Below, piece after piece: positions 1 through 4,645 of a stretch of 5,058 bases of DNA. The notes under the pieces were generated by a model. It was not told where the DNA came from and did not search any database. It worked only from the letters and a program-made list of their open reading frames with translations. Source of the stretch: Marivivens sp. (GTDB lineage: Bacteria; Pseudomonadota; Alphaproteobacteria; Rhodobacterales; Rhodobacteraceae); the NCBI GenBank assembly GCA_024642185.1, contig JAHEBR010000167.1, positions 1 through 5,058 of the forward strand, in the 5' to 3' direction. Position 1 is the stretch's first letter. Each line of letters begins with the position of its first letter. Both the position numbers and the translations under genes were made by a program.

Positions 1-324
1 CACCCGCCGTTTCGGCGTCACGGTGGCTTTCAGCACCAGTTCCGCCAGCCGCTCGCGCGCGATCTCGCGGTTGCGGGCTTGGCTGCGGGTGTCTTGCACG
101 AAGATCACGATGGCGCCTTCGAGGGTCCAGCGGCTCCCCGCCAGCCGTTTGAGCCGGCGTTTCACCGGGTCGGGCAGGCTGGGGCTGCGCTCGGCTTCAA
201 ACCGCAGCTCGACCGCGGTTGAGACCTTGTTGACGTTCTGCCCGCCGGGGCCCGAGGCGCGGACGAATTGCTCGGTCAGCTCCCAGTCGGCAATCTCGAT
301 CTGATCGGTGATTTTCAGGCCCAT
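1..324 (-). CDS. arfB: Peptidyl-tRNA hydrolase ArfB (ribosome rescue), C-terminus cut by the window edge
   Basis: ArfB (YaeJ) hydrolyses peptidyl-tRNA on ribosomes stalled at the 3' end of non-stop mRNAs. It is a codon-independent release-factor-like backup to tmRNA. The visible 108 residues carry the release-factor catalytic segment SGPGGQNVNKVST (about 24-36), with the GGQ at 27-29. After it come the family's WTLEG-IVIF strand region (about 66-76) and a QARNRE helix (about 82-87). E. coli ArfB has 140 residues, so roughly the last 30, including the basic tail that enters the mRNA channel, lie outside the window. The start at 324 immediately precedes the conserved N-terminal 'LKITDQIEIADWELTEQFVRASG'-type opening. 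No strong ribosome-binding site precedes it, only GGAT. The structured element at 394-600 lies upstream on the same strand. The GGQ distinguishes it from unrelated small proteins, and its short length separates it from full release factors RF1/RF2. Confidence 0.95.
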   Translation of the reverse strand, partial: MGLKITDQIEIADWELTEQFVRASGPGGQNVNKVSTAVELRFEAERSPSLPDPVKRRLKRLAGSRWTLEGAIVIFVQDTRSQARNREIARERLAELVLKATVTPKRRV

Positions 325-339
325 CGGCGCACATCCAAA

Positions 340-349
340 TTTGTACAAA
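340..349. repeat. 10-bp palindrome TTTGTACAAA upstream of arfB
   Basis: TTTGTACAAA is perfectly self-complementary and lies 15 bp upstream of the arfB start. A second TTTTGTAC half-site occurs on the minus strand about 30 bp further upstream (around 375-383). It could be a binding site for a dimeric regulator of arfB, but I recognise no regulator for it and short palindromes arise by chance. Confidence 0.25.
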
Positions 350-393
350 CCAGACAATAGGCCCTTCAGCCCTCGTACAAAACGCTCATTTTC

Positions 394-430
394 AAACGAA
401 AAGGGCCGCTCCGGCGTAGGAGCGACCCTT
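394..430 (-). terminator. Strong intrinsic terminator of the minus-strand intergenic RNA
   Basis: On the minus strand, AAGGGTCGCTCC (430-419) pairs with GGAGCGGCCCTT (412-401) through 12 pairs, one of them G-U, around a 6-nt loop. The stem is followed by TT-CG-TTT. On the plus strand no T-run follows the stem, so it is directional towards minus. It lies 70 bp before the arfB start. It could end the yhhQ transcript, end a separate small RNA, or act as an attenuator in an arfB leader. Confidence 0.8.
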
Positions 431-497
431 CGAAAGTTCAGGAGGTGGTTCGGTTAGGGAGAACCCACCCCGGTGGTCTCGTCAGCCAAGGGCTGCC

Positions 498-554
498 TCA
501 GCTACGACTCCCCCGAAATGTCCCGACACCTTGCTCCAATCTCTTTCTTGACAC
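498..554 (-). CDS. Putative 18-residue leader peptide with a perfect ribosome-binding site
   Basis: A GTG codon begins a short frame that reads VSRKRLEQGVGTFRGSRS followed by TGA. The peptide is basic (five Arg/Lys, one Glu) and resembles no family I know. The reason to call it is the ribosome-binding site. AGGAGG lies 7 nt before the GTG, within a stretch fully complementary to the 16S rRNA 3' tail, which is far stronger than the sites of the ordinary genes in this window. The TGA is followed immediately by a hairpin and then by a sequence able to re-pair with the Shine-Dalgarno. That layout is typical of leader peptides whose translation sets RNA folding. It may alternatively be a non-coding ribosome-binding motif, with the frame being incidental. 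Confidence 0.4.
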   Translation of the reverse strand: MSRKRLEQGVGTFRGSRS

Positions 555-570
555 TGGATCACCTCCTTTC
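554..570 (-). promoter_or_regulatory. 17-nt extended Shine-Dalgarno complementary to the 16S rRNA 3' end
   Basis: The minus strand reads GAAAGGAGGTGATCCAG. Its complement, CTGGATCACCTCCTTTC, is identical to the 3' terminus of alphaproteobacterial 16S rRNA as I remember it. Ordinary Shine-Dalgarno sites pair over 4-8 nt. Seventeen is exceptional and reaches into the 3' side of helix 45. It sits 7 nt before the GTG of the micro-ORF. Flanking bases do not resemble 16S rRNA, so it is not the end of an rRNA gene. Confidence 0.8.
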
Positions 571-605
571 AATGGGTTTCGCCTGAGAGGAGGTTTGCAC
601 AGATA

Positions 606-632
606 TTGTGTATGTCAAATGAAAATACACAA
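606..632. repeat. 8-bp perfect inverted repeat just after yhhQ, overlapping a promoter-like sequence
   Basis: TTGTGTAT (606-613) and ATACACAA (625-632) form a perfect inverted repeat around an 11-nt spacer. It is AT-rich in a GC-rich neighbourhood. On the minus strand it contains TTGTGT, 18 nt, then CAATAT (603-608), a weak sigma-70-like promoter aimed at the intergenic RNA. A TTGACA also lies inside it. The likeliest readings are an operator over the RNA's promoter, or a weak stem at the end of the yhhQ mRNA. No regulator can be named. Confidence 0.45.
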
Positions 633-642
633 CTTCGCGTGA

Positions 643-1284
643 TCAGGCCTTCTGCTGAATCATTCTGCCCACAAAAAGGCGGAACGGGACGAGGGCGAAG
701 ATCGAGATGGCGAGTTTGACGCCCCAGTCCGCCACGGCGAGCGAAACCCAGAGCGGCGCATCGGGGCCGGTGGTCAGGAACGGCACAGCATCCGCCGCCC
801 ACGAAACCTCGCCATTGGCGGCCTCGGAAAAGAAGGCGCCCAGCGTCACCGAGAAGGCGATCGAGAAGAACATGGCCGTATCGACCGCCGAAGAGATGAC
901 CGAAGAGACCAGCGGCGCGCGCCACCAGGTGCCGTCGCGAAGGCGATTAAACACAGCGACATCAAGGAGTTGCGCGGCAAGGAAGGCCGTCACCGAGCCG
1001 ATAGCCACGCGGAAGGCCACGGCGGCATAGGTATAGCCGTCGCCCTGAAGCATGATCTTGCTGCCGATGAGCGAGCAGACGATGCCGACAACGAAGCCGG
1101 CGAAAATCACGCGGCGCGCAGAGGCGGCGCCGTAGACGCGGTTCATGATGTCGGTCACGAGGAAGGCGAAAGGATAGGTGAAGGCGCCCCATGTCAGGAG
1201 GCCGTCGAGAAGAAGGAATTGAACGAGGATGTTCGAGGCCACGACGATGATGGCCATGGCGATAACGCCGGGCAGGATACGCAT
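643..1284 (-). CDS. yhhQ: Queuosine precursor transporter (YhhQ/VUT family)
   Basis: This 213-residue inner-membrane protein belongs to the YhhQ (COG1738, DUF165) family, which imports the queuosine precursors preQ0/preQ1 for the wobble-base modification of tRNAs with GUN anticodons. Several hydrophobic segments run through it, consistent with about six membrane helices. Family hallmarks are YPFAFLVTDIMNRVYG (about 37-52), AQLLDVAVFNRLR (about 104-116) and SSVISSAVDTAMFF (about 127-140). The length is normal for the family. The ATG at 1284 has a GGAG ribosome-binding site 6 nt upstream (1294-1291). That site is embedded in a preQ1-I-like riboswitch, which supports the substrate assignment and suggests translational feedback. 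It is the last gene of a minus-strand series, and the nearest terminator is past the intergenic element at 394-430. Confidence 0.93.
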   Translation of the reverse strand: MRILPGVIAMAIIVVASNILVQFLLLDGLLTWGAFTYPFAFLVTDIMNRVYGAASARRVIFAGFVVGIVCSLIGSKIMLQGDGYTYAAVAFRVAIGSVTAFLAAQLLDVAVFNRLRDGTWWRAPLVSSVISSAVDTAMFFSIAFSVTLGAFFSEAANGEVSWAADAVPFLTTGPDAPLWVSLAVADWGVKLAISIFALVPFRLFVGRMIQQKA

Positions 1285-1290
1285 AGGGTG

Positions 1291-1320
1291 CTCCGTTTTT
1301 TACAAGGGTGCGGCGACTTG
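1291..1320 (-). promoter_or_regulatory. PreQ1 class I-like riboswitch controlling yhhQ translation
   Basis: On the minus strand CAAG (1320-1317) pairs with CUUG (1306-1303) as P1 around the 10-nt loop UCGCCGCACC. The single-stranded tail UAAAAAAC and GGAG follow. Loop bases CCG (1313-1311) can pair with CGG (1295-1293) to make the P2 pseudoknot, which uses up the yhhQ Shine-Dalgarno. From memory, the T. tengcongensis preQ1-I aptamer has loop UCGCAGUAAC, also 10 nt. The opening UCGC and the final preQ1-pairing C correspond, and an A-rich tail follows in both. A queuosine-precursor transporter lies directly downstream. Caveats are that P1 is only 4 bp, the tail is slightly shorter than usual, and the loop's penultimate base is C rather than A. 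Confidence 0.7.
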
Positions 1321-1367
1321 GCCCCCACCATGGGGACGCGCCCCTCTAGGCGAAGGCGAATGCTTCG

Positions 1368-2174
1368 TCAATCGGCGACGATGAACTCGACGAATTCGGT
1401 CTTCTGGAAGGACATGAAGTTGTTGTCGGAAACGGTGGTCAGGCGAATACGCCCCTCGTCGTCGCGCCAGGCCGCGATGCCTTCAAGGTTGTCATACTCC
1501 CAAGGCACAGAAACCATGAGCGTCTCGGTCATGCCATCGGCGAGGTCCATGCGCCGGATGCGCGAGCGGAAGCCAATGCCAATGAAATCCCGTTCGAGGA
1601 TGTAGAGATAGCCGTCCGGTCCGACGTCGGCGCCGGTCACCAGAAAGGGGCCATCGCGGGGGAGTTCGAGCGGGACCGTCCAGCGGCTGCCGTCAAAGCG
1701 ATAGAGGGGAAAGTCCTTGTCAAACCGGCCCGACCTTTCGGGCAACGTATAGAGGGCTCCGTCTGTCGCCGCCAAAGACTCTAAGCTGGCGTTGTCTTGC
1801 ATTCGCTCAAACTCGCGAGTGAGCGCGATCTCAGTCGGAACTGCATCGCGTGAAGCATAGTGCCAGACGCGCGCGGGCCCTTCGAAACTAACGTAAAAGC
1901 CGCCCAGCCTATCCTCGGCGAGGCCTTCGCTGTCGTCGTCATTCTCCGAAAGGGGCTGTCCGTCCAGCCCCAGAAGGTTGGTTTCGGCAGTGACGTTCAC
2001 TCCTACAATGCCGGCTGGCGTTCGTAGGAGTCGGCCATGAACAAGGCGTCCGCGATCCATCAGCACTGAGAGAGCAAGCCCATCCTCTCCAACCTCAAGC
2101 GCCGAGAAACCACCAAGTTCGGGGTTGTCGGTCTGCCAGTGAAACCGGCTCAGAAGGCGGGCCTCCGCCGCCAT
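1368..2174 (-). CDS. Esterase-like activity of phytase family protein, probably exported
   Basis: The protein matches the phytase-like domain (Pfam PF13449 type), a beta-propeller fold whose substrate is mostly unknown. Diagnostic blocks, numbered from the ATG at 2174, are DDDSEGLA (79-86), FYVSFEGPARVW (93-104), NASLESLA (128-135), GADVGPDGYLYILERDF (181-197), SRIRRMD (204-210), YDNLEGIA (227-234) and VSDNNF (248-253). They run to the C-terminus, so the domain is complete. The ATG at 2174 is the first canonical start, but the in-frame sequence upstream encodes a convincing signal peptide ending SAMA|AEA. The true product therefore probably starts near 2234 with an ATC codon and has 288 residues. 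It follows the MFS gene closely, with 10 nt from the MFS stop to the ATC, so the two are probably cotranscribed. True phytase activity is not implied. Confidence 0.88.
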   Translation of the reverse strand: MAAEARLLSRFHWQTDNPELGGFSALEVGEDGLALSVLMDRGRLVHGRLLRTPAGIVGVNVTAETNLLGLDGQPLSENDDDSEGLAEDRLGGFYVSFEGPARVWHYASRDAVPTEIALTREFERMQDNASLESLAATDGALYTLPERSGRFDKDFPLYRFDGSRWTVPLELPRDGPFLVTGADVGPDGYLYILERDFIGIGFRSRIRRMDLADGMTETLMVSVPWEYDNLEGIAAWRDDEGRIRLTTVSDNNFMSFQKTEFVEFIVAD

Positions 2175-2234
2175 GGCGGATTGCCCTGAAAAGAGCAGGG
2201 CGGCGCAAAGCGCATATCTGGTGATCAGGTGGAT
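2175..2234 (-). other. In-frame signal-peptide-coding extension lacking a canonical start codon
   Basis: Twenty codons directly upstream of and in frame with the ATG at 2174 read (I)HLITRYALCAALLFSGQSA, continuing MA|AEA. That gives a short n-region with Arg, a hydrophobic core ALCAALLF and an A-x-A cleavage site. No ATG, GTG or TTG occurs in this stretch. AGGA (2246-2243) lies 8 nt before the ATC at 2234, exactly where a start codon would be expected. A CTG at 2228 is a second possibility. There is no lipobox cysteine. Confidence 0.6.
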
Positions 2235-2244
2235 GGTTCTTGTC

Positions 2245-3627
2245 CTATTCGGCTTCGGCCCACGATCCCTTTTCGCCGTTGGGGTTGACCCAACGCAAAA
2301 CCCAAAGCCCGAGGATGAAGAGGATGATGACCGGGATAAAGCCCTTCTGGTTGCTCCCCGTCACGGCGGTAAAGATGGTGATGAGGCCCGGCGCCAGGAA
2401 GGCAGTCGCCTTGCCGGTCAGGGCGAAGAGACCAAAGGCTTCGGTCGGCCGCGCCGGATCCGAATGACGCACCATGAGCGAACGAGAGGCGGAATAAAGC
2501 GAGCCGCCGGCCCCGCCAATGACCGCACCACATAGATAGAAGATGATATCAGGGATCGCCGATCCCTCGGCCAGCGGGATGCCAAGAAGGCTCTCGCGCG
2601 ACATTCCCACGATGATGATGCAGACAACGATAAGCGCCCAAACGGCTACGCGGATCACGGGCTTGGGTCCGGTCCGCTGGTCCAGAAGGCCGCCGACCCA
2701 GGTTACGATAGCGGCGGCAATAGCGGCGACGATGCCGAAAACGCCGATCTGGATGATCGACCAATCGAGGACAAGCGCGGCATAGACGCCGCCAAAGGCA
2801 TAGAGCGCGTTCAAGGCGTCGCGGTAGAGCATCGAGCCGAGAAGAAAGCTGCCGAGGCTCTTGCGGCGGAAGATGGCGCGAATGGAAGTGACAAGCTCGG
2901 GGATGACGCCTTCGCTCGCGACCGCGCTGCCAGCGGGTTTGGGCACATCACGCACCCAAAGAAAGAACGGGATCATGAACACCAGATACCAGATCGCAAT
3001 GAACGGCCCCACGCTTCGGGTGCCTTCCCGCAGGTCAGGATCAAGGCCAAAGAGCGGCGCGGTTCCCAGAAGCGTCACCCCGTTTTCGTTTTCGGCAAGC
3101 AGGAGAAGCATGACGAAGAGCGAGACAACGCCGCCCCAATAGCCGAAGGCCGAGCCCGAACCGCTGACGCGGCCGATTTCCTCGTCCGTTCCCATCGAGG
3201 GCAGGTAGGCATTTACGAAATTGAGGCCGGATTCCGCGGCGACGAAGCCGACATAGAAGATCACAAGCATCAGGATCAGGTTTGCGCCATCCGGTGTCAG
3301 CCCCCACAAGAGCGCCGAAGCCACGACATAGGCCACCGAGAAGAAGATGATCCAGGGCATCTTGCGGCCCGACCGGTCGGCAATGGCGCCAAGGAGCGGG
3401 GCGGACAGCGCGATAATAATGCCCGAGATGGTCTGACCCAGAGACCAGAGCCACTGAGAATGGGCTTTGGCCTCGGTCAGAGCTTCGCCCTGCGAGACGA
3501 AAAGCTCGGTCGCGGCATAGGCGAAATAGGGTCCGAAGACGAAGGTCAGGCCGAGCGTATAGAAGGGCTGCTGCGCCCAATCGAAAAACATCCAGCCCCA
3601 GATGCGCTGTTTTTGCGAAATTGCCAT
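2245..3627 (-). CDS. MFS transporter of the Atg22/UMF1 type
   Basis: This 460-residue polytopic inner-membrane protein has about 12 hydrophobic segments and belongs to the UMF1/Atg22-like MFS group (COG2270). Hallmarks are the N-terminal FDWAQQPFYT (about 15-24), the MFS loop motif GAIADRSGRKMPW (about 80-92), and NAYLPSMGTDEEIGRVSGSGSAFGYWGG-type sequence in the first half (about 139-166; key residues N139, P143, E149-E150, G152, S155 and GYWGG). A bacterial substrate is not established; the eukaryotic relative exports amino acids from vacuoles. The frame is open upstream to 3864, but that part overlaps the thioesterase gene and is arginine/proline-rich and non-homologous. The ATG at 3627 has a strong GGAGGGGAG site 5 nt upstream, which fixes the start. 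It ends in GAEAE-type acidic sequence just before the phytase-like gene. Confidence 0.9.
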   Translation of the reverse strand: MAISQKQRIWGWMFFDWAQQPFYTLGLTFVFGPYFAYAATELFVSQGEALTEAKAHSQWLWSLGQTISGIIIALSAPLLGAIADRSGRKMPWIIFFSVAYVVASALLWGLTPDGANLILMLVIFYVGFVAAESGLNFVNAYLPSMGTDEEIGRVSGSGSAFGYWGGVVSLFVMLLLLAENENGVTLLGTAPLFGLDPDLREGTRSVGPFIAIWYLVFMIPFFLWVRDVPKPAGSAVASEGVIPELVTSIRAIFRRKSLGSFLLGSMLYRDALNALYAFGGVYAALVLDWSIIQIGVFGIVAAIAAAIVTWVGGLLDQRTGPKPVIRVAVWALIVVCIIIVGMSRESLLGIPLAEGSAIPDIIFYLCGAVIGGAGGSLYSASRSLMVRHSDPARPTEAFGLFALTGKATAFLAPGLITIFTAVTGSNQKGFIPVIILFILGLWVLRWVNPNGEKGSWAEAE

Positions 3628-3653
3628 GAATGCTCCCCTCCGCGTTTGATCGG

Positions 3654-3682
3654 ATAAGACAGGTAAAGCGGTGTTCTGGCAA
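3654..3682 (-). promoter_or_regulatory. Possible sigma-70 promoter for the MFS gene
   Basis: In the 67-nt gap before the MFS gene, the minus strand reads TTGCCA (3682-3677), a 17-nt spacer, then TCTTAT (3659-3654). Spacing is ideal and the -35 is good, with a moderate -10. The start point would fall about 20 nt before the ATG. It could give the transporter expression independent of the upstream thioesterase gene. The call rests on sequence resemblance only. Confidence 0.35.
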
Positions 3683-3694
3683 GAAATCTCGTGG

Positions 3695-4237
3695 TCAGGC
3701 GTCTTGCATCGGGGGCCAGGGGCGCTGGGCTTCGGCCTGCGCCCATGTCTTGACCCACTCGGGCATCGGCGGCGGGGCCGAACCGTCATAGCCCATCTCG
3801 TCGATGGCTTCCTTCGGGGCGACGATGCCCTTGGGGCCAACCGTCGCCATCCGCAGAAGGACATGCCCCGCGCAATCGCCTTTGCCCGTCCACATCGACT
3901 GTTCGATATAGAGGAAGCGGTCGTCCCAGGTGACGAGCCGGCTCTTCATGGTGATGAGCTGGAAAACCGTGATCCGCCGCCGATAGCGCGTGGTCGATCC
4001 GGCCACGGTCATCCCCCACCCCTTGCGCCTCAGCGCGGCGTGAAGCCCGCTCACCCAGCTAAGCGGAATGCGGCCAAGGTCATAGAGCGTTAATGTCCGG
4101 CCGTTATTCAGCTCCATCCAGACGTCGAGATCCCAAGGGAGGCAGTGGTGCCGGCTCACATAGGTTTCCGTCAGGCCGAGCTTCGGCGTCTTCCTAGCCT
4201 TGTGAAGCTGCCAGAACATTCGGGCGACAGGATACAT
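3695..4237 (-). CDS. Acyl-CoA thioesterase-like protein (4HBT/THEM6-like hotdog fold)
   Basis: This 180-residue soluble protein looks like a member of the thioesterase superfamily resembling human THEM6 and bacterial YbgC-type hotdog proteins. These usually hydrolyse acyl-CoA or related thioesters, but the substrate here is unknown. The best evidence is the block PWDLDVWMELNNGRTLTLYDLGR (key residues P34, D36, D38, M41-N45, D53, G55, R56), the hotdog central-helix region with its typical Asp and MELNNGRY-like signature. It is followed by strands TTRYRRRITVFQ (about 82-93) and DDRFLYIEQSMW (about 105-116). The C-terminal 35 residues are proline- and tryptophan-rich. The ATG at 4237 has GGAG 6 nt upstream. 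It is the first gene of the minus-strand series and is divergent from yggT across a 120-bp gap. Confidence 0.82.
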   Translation of the reverse strand: MYPVARMFWQLHKARKTPKLGLTETYVSRHHCLPWDLDVWMELNNGRTLTLYDLGRIPLSWVSGLHAALRRKGWGMTVAGSTTRYRRRITVFQLITMKSRLVTWDDRFLYIEQSMWTGKGDCAGHVLLRMATVGPKGIVAPKEAIDEMGYDGSAPPPMPEWVKTWAQAEAQRPWPPMQDA

Positions 4238-4357
4238 CGTGATCTCCGTTTTGCCTCAGATGAGCGACTGAGATGAGGGCATCAACCGTAACGTTGCGGC
4301 AGGGGATTGCCGCGCGCGCCGGCACTGACTACCTGTGGGCAAACGAAAGGACCAGAT
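4238..4357. promoter_or_regulatory. Divergent intergenic region between the thioesterase and yggT genes
   Basis: This 120-bp gap must hold promoters for both outward-facing genes, but neither strand shows a convincing -35/-10 pair. It contains a direct repeat AGATGAG (4258-4264 and 4271-4277), the thioesterase ribosome-binding site GGAG near its left edge, and the yggT site AAAGGA (4346-4351). It also contains a GC-rich hairpin at 4296-4313. Confidence 0.5.
4296..4313 (+). repeat. 6-bp GC-rich hairpin upstream of yggT
   Basis: GCGGCA (4296-4301) and TGCCGC (4308-4313) are perfectly complementary around the loop GGGGAT. No T-run follows on either strand, so it is not an intrinsic terminator. 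It could be an operator or a structure in the yggT 5' leader. A 6-bp GC stem is also not rare in DNA of this composition. Confidence 0.35.
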
Positions 4358-4645
4358 ATGCAATCGCTCTACGACATTCTTATGATGGTGATCGGCATCG
4401 CCCGGTTTTTCATCTTTGCCCATTTCATCATGAGCTGGCTCATCAGCTTTCAGGTGCTCAACATCCGGCAACCGTTTGTCGCGCAGGTCTGGCATGGCCT
4501 GACCCGTATTCTCGAGCCGGTCTATGCGCCCATCCGCAAGGTGATCCCGGTTATGGGCGGAATGGACCTGACGCCGCTTGTCGCGTTGATTGGTCTTGAG
4601 GTTATTCGTATCGTTTTGATCAATAACATCGCGCTCTTCTACTAG
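4358..4645 (+). CDS. YggT family membrane protein
   Basis: This 95-residue protein has the YggT/Ycf19 architecture. An N-terminal membrane segment (about 4-32) is followed by an amphipathic loop and a second membrane segment (about 72-92). The signature is LTRILEPVYAPIRKVIP (about 48-64) followed by GGMDLTPLV (about 67-75), matching the family's EP-x-x-x-P-[IV]-R-x-x-[IL]-P-x-x-G-x-x-D-x-[ST]-P pattern. Family roles are loosely defined: links to osmotic stress in E. coli, and to cell division or Z-ring placement and cytochrome assembly for plastid or cyanobacterial relatives. The ATG at 4358 is preferred over an open upstream extension to 4307 because AAAGGA lies 6 nt before it and the conserved sequence begins there. 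Residues upstream are non-homologous. Bacterial members often have two YggT repeats; this is a single-repeat version, common in alphaproteobacteria. Confidence 0.9.
   Translation: MQSLYDILMMVIGIARFFIFAHFIMSWLISFQVLNIRQPFVAQVWHGLTRILEPVYAPIRKVIPVMGGMDLTPLVALIGLEVIRIVLINNIALFY

Larger units (their letters stand above)
394..600 (-). ncRNA. Putative structured small RNA / arfB leader with extended Shine-Dalgarno
   Basis: Between yhhQ and arfB the minus strand carries an ordered set of RNA signals. From 5' to 3' these are an anti-Shine-Dalgarno ACCTCCT (594-588), an extended Shine-Dalgarno (570-554), an 18-codon GTG micro-ORF (554-498), and a hairpin CAGCC-CTT-GGCTG (495-483). These are followed by a hairpin GAGA-CCAC/GTGG-TCTC with a 2-nt bulge (480-459), a second anti-Shine-Dalgarno CACCTCCT (447-440) and an intrinsic terminator (430-394). 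The 5' end near 600 is a guess based on a weak promoter-like sequence just upstream. No named RNA family was recognised. It could be an independent small RNA, a leader controlling arfB, or the 3' UTR of yhhQ. Transcription from the minus strand is inferred from the terminator polarity and the micro-ORF. Confidence 0.55.

Noticed and set aside
554..570. End of a 16S rRNA gene or an rRNA fragment on the plus strand
   Set aside because: Only 17 nt match. The sequence before (TCTTTCTTGACA) and after (AATGGG) is unlike 16S rRNA, so this is complementarity, not an rRNA remnant.
445..642. 65-codon plus-strand frame across the intergenic region
   Set aside because: No recognisable similarity; it runs through the extended Shine-Dalgarno, hairpins and inverted repeat of the opposite strand, which explain the sequence better.
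1321..1367. Terminator between the phytase-like gene and yhhQ
   Set aside because: GGGG/CCCC pairings (around 1321-1345) are short, mutually exclusive and lack a following T-run; the A-run downstream belongs to the riboswitch tail.
970..1605. 211-codon plus-strand frame opposite yhhQ and the phytase-like gene
   Set aside because: Charge-rich shadow frame that spans two well-supported genes and the riboswitch; no family resemblance.
3628..3864. N-terminal extension of the MFS protein to position 3864
   Set aside because: It overlaps the thioesterase gene, is Arg/Pro-rich and non-homologous, while ATG 3627 has a strong ribosome-binding site and starts the conserved sequence.
3671..4093. 140-codon plus-strand frame opposite the thioesterase gene
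   Set aside because: Composition typical of an antisense shadow in GC-rich DNA; the minus-strand gene has clear hotdog-fold motifs and a ribosome-binding site.
4307..4357. 17-codon N-terminal extension of the YggT protein
   Set aside because: The extension is not hydrophobic or family-like, and AAAGGA is placed correctly for the ATG at 4358.
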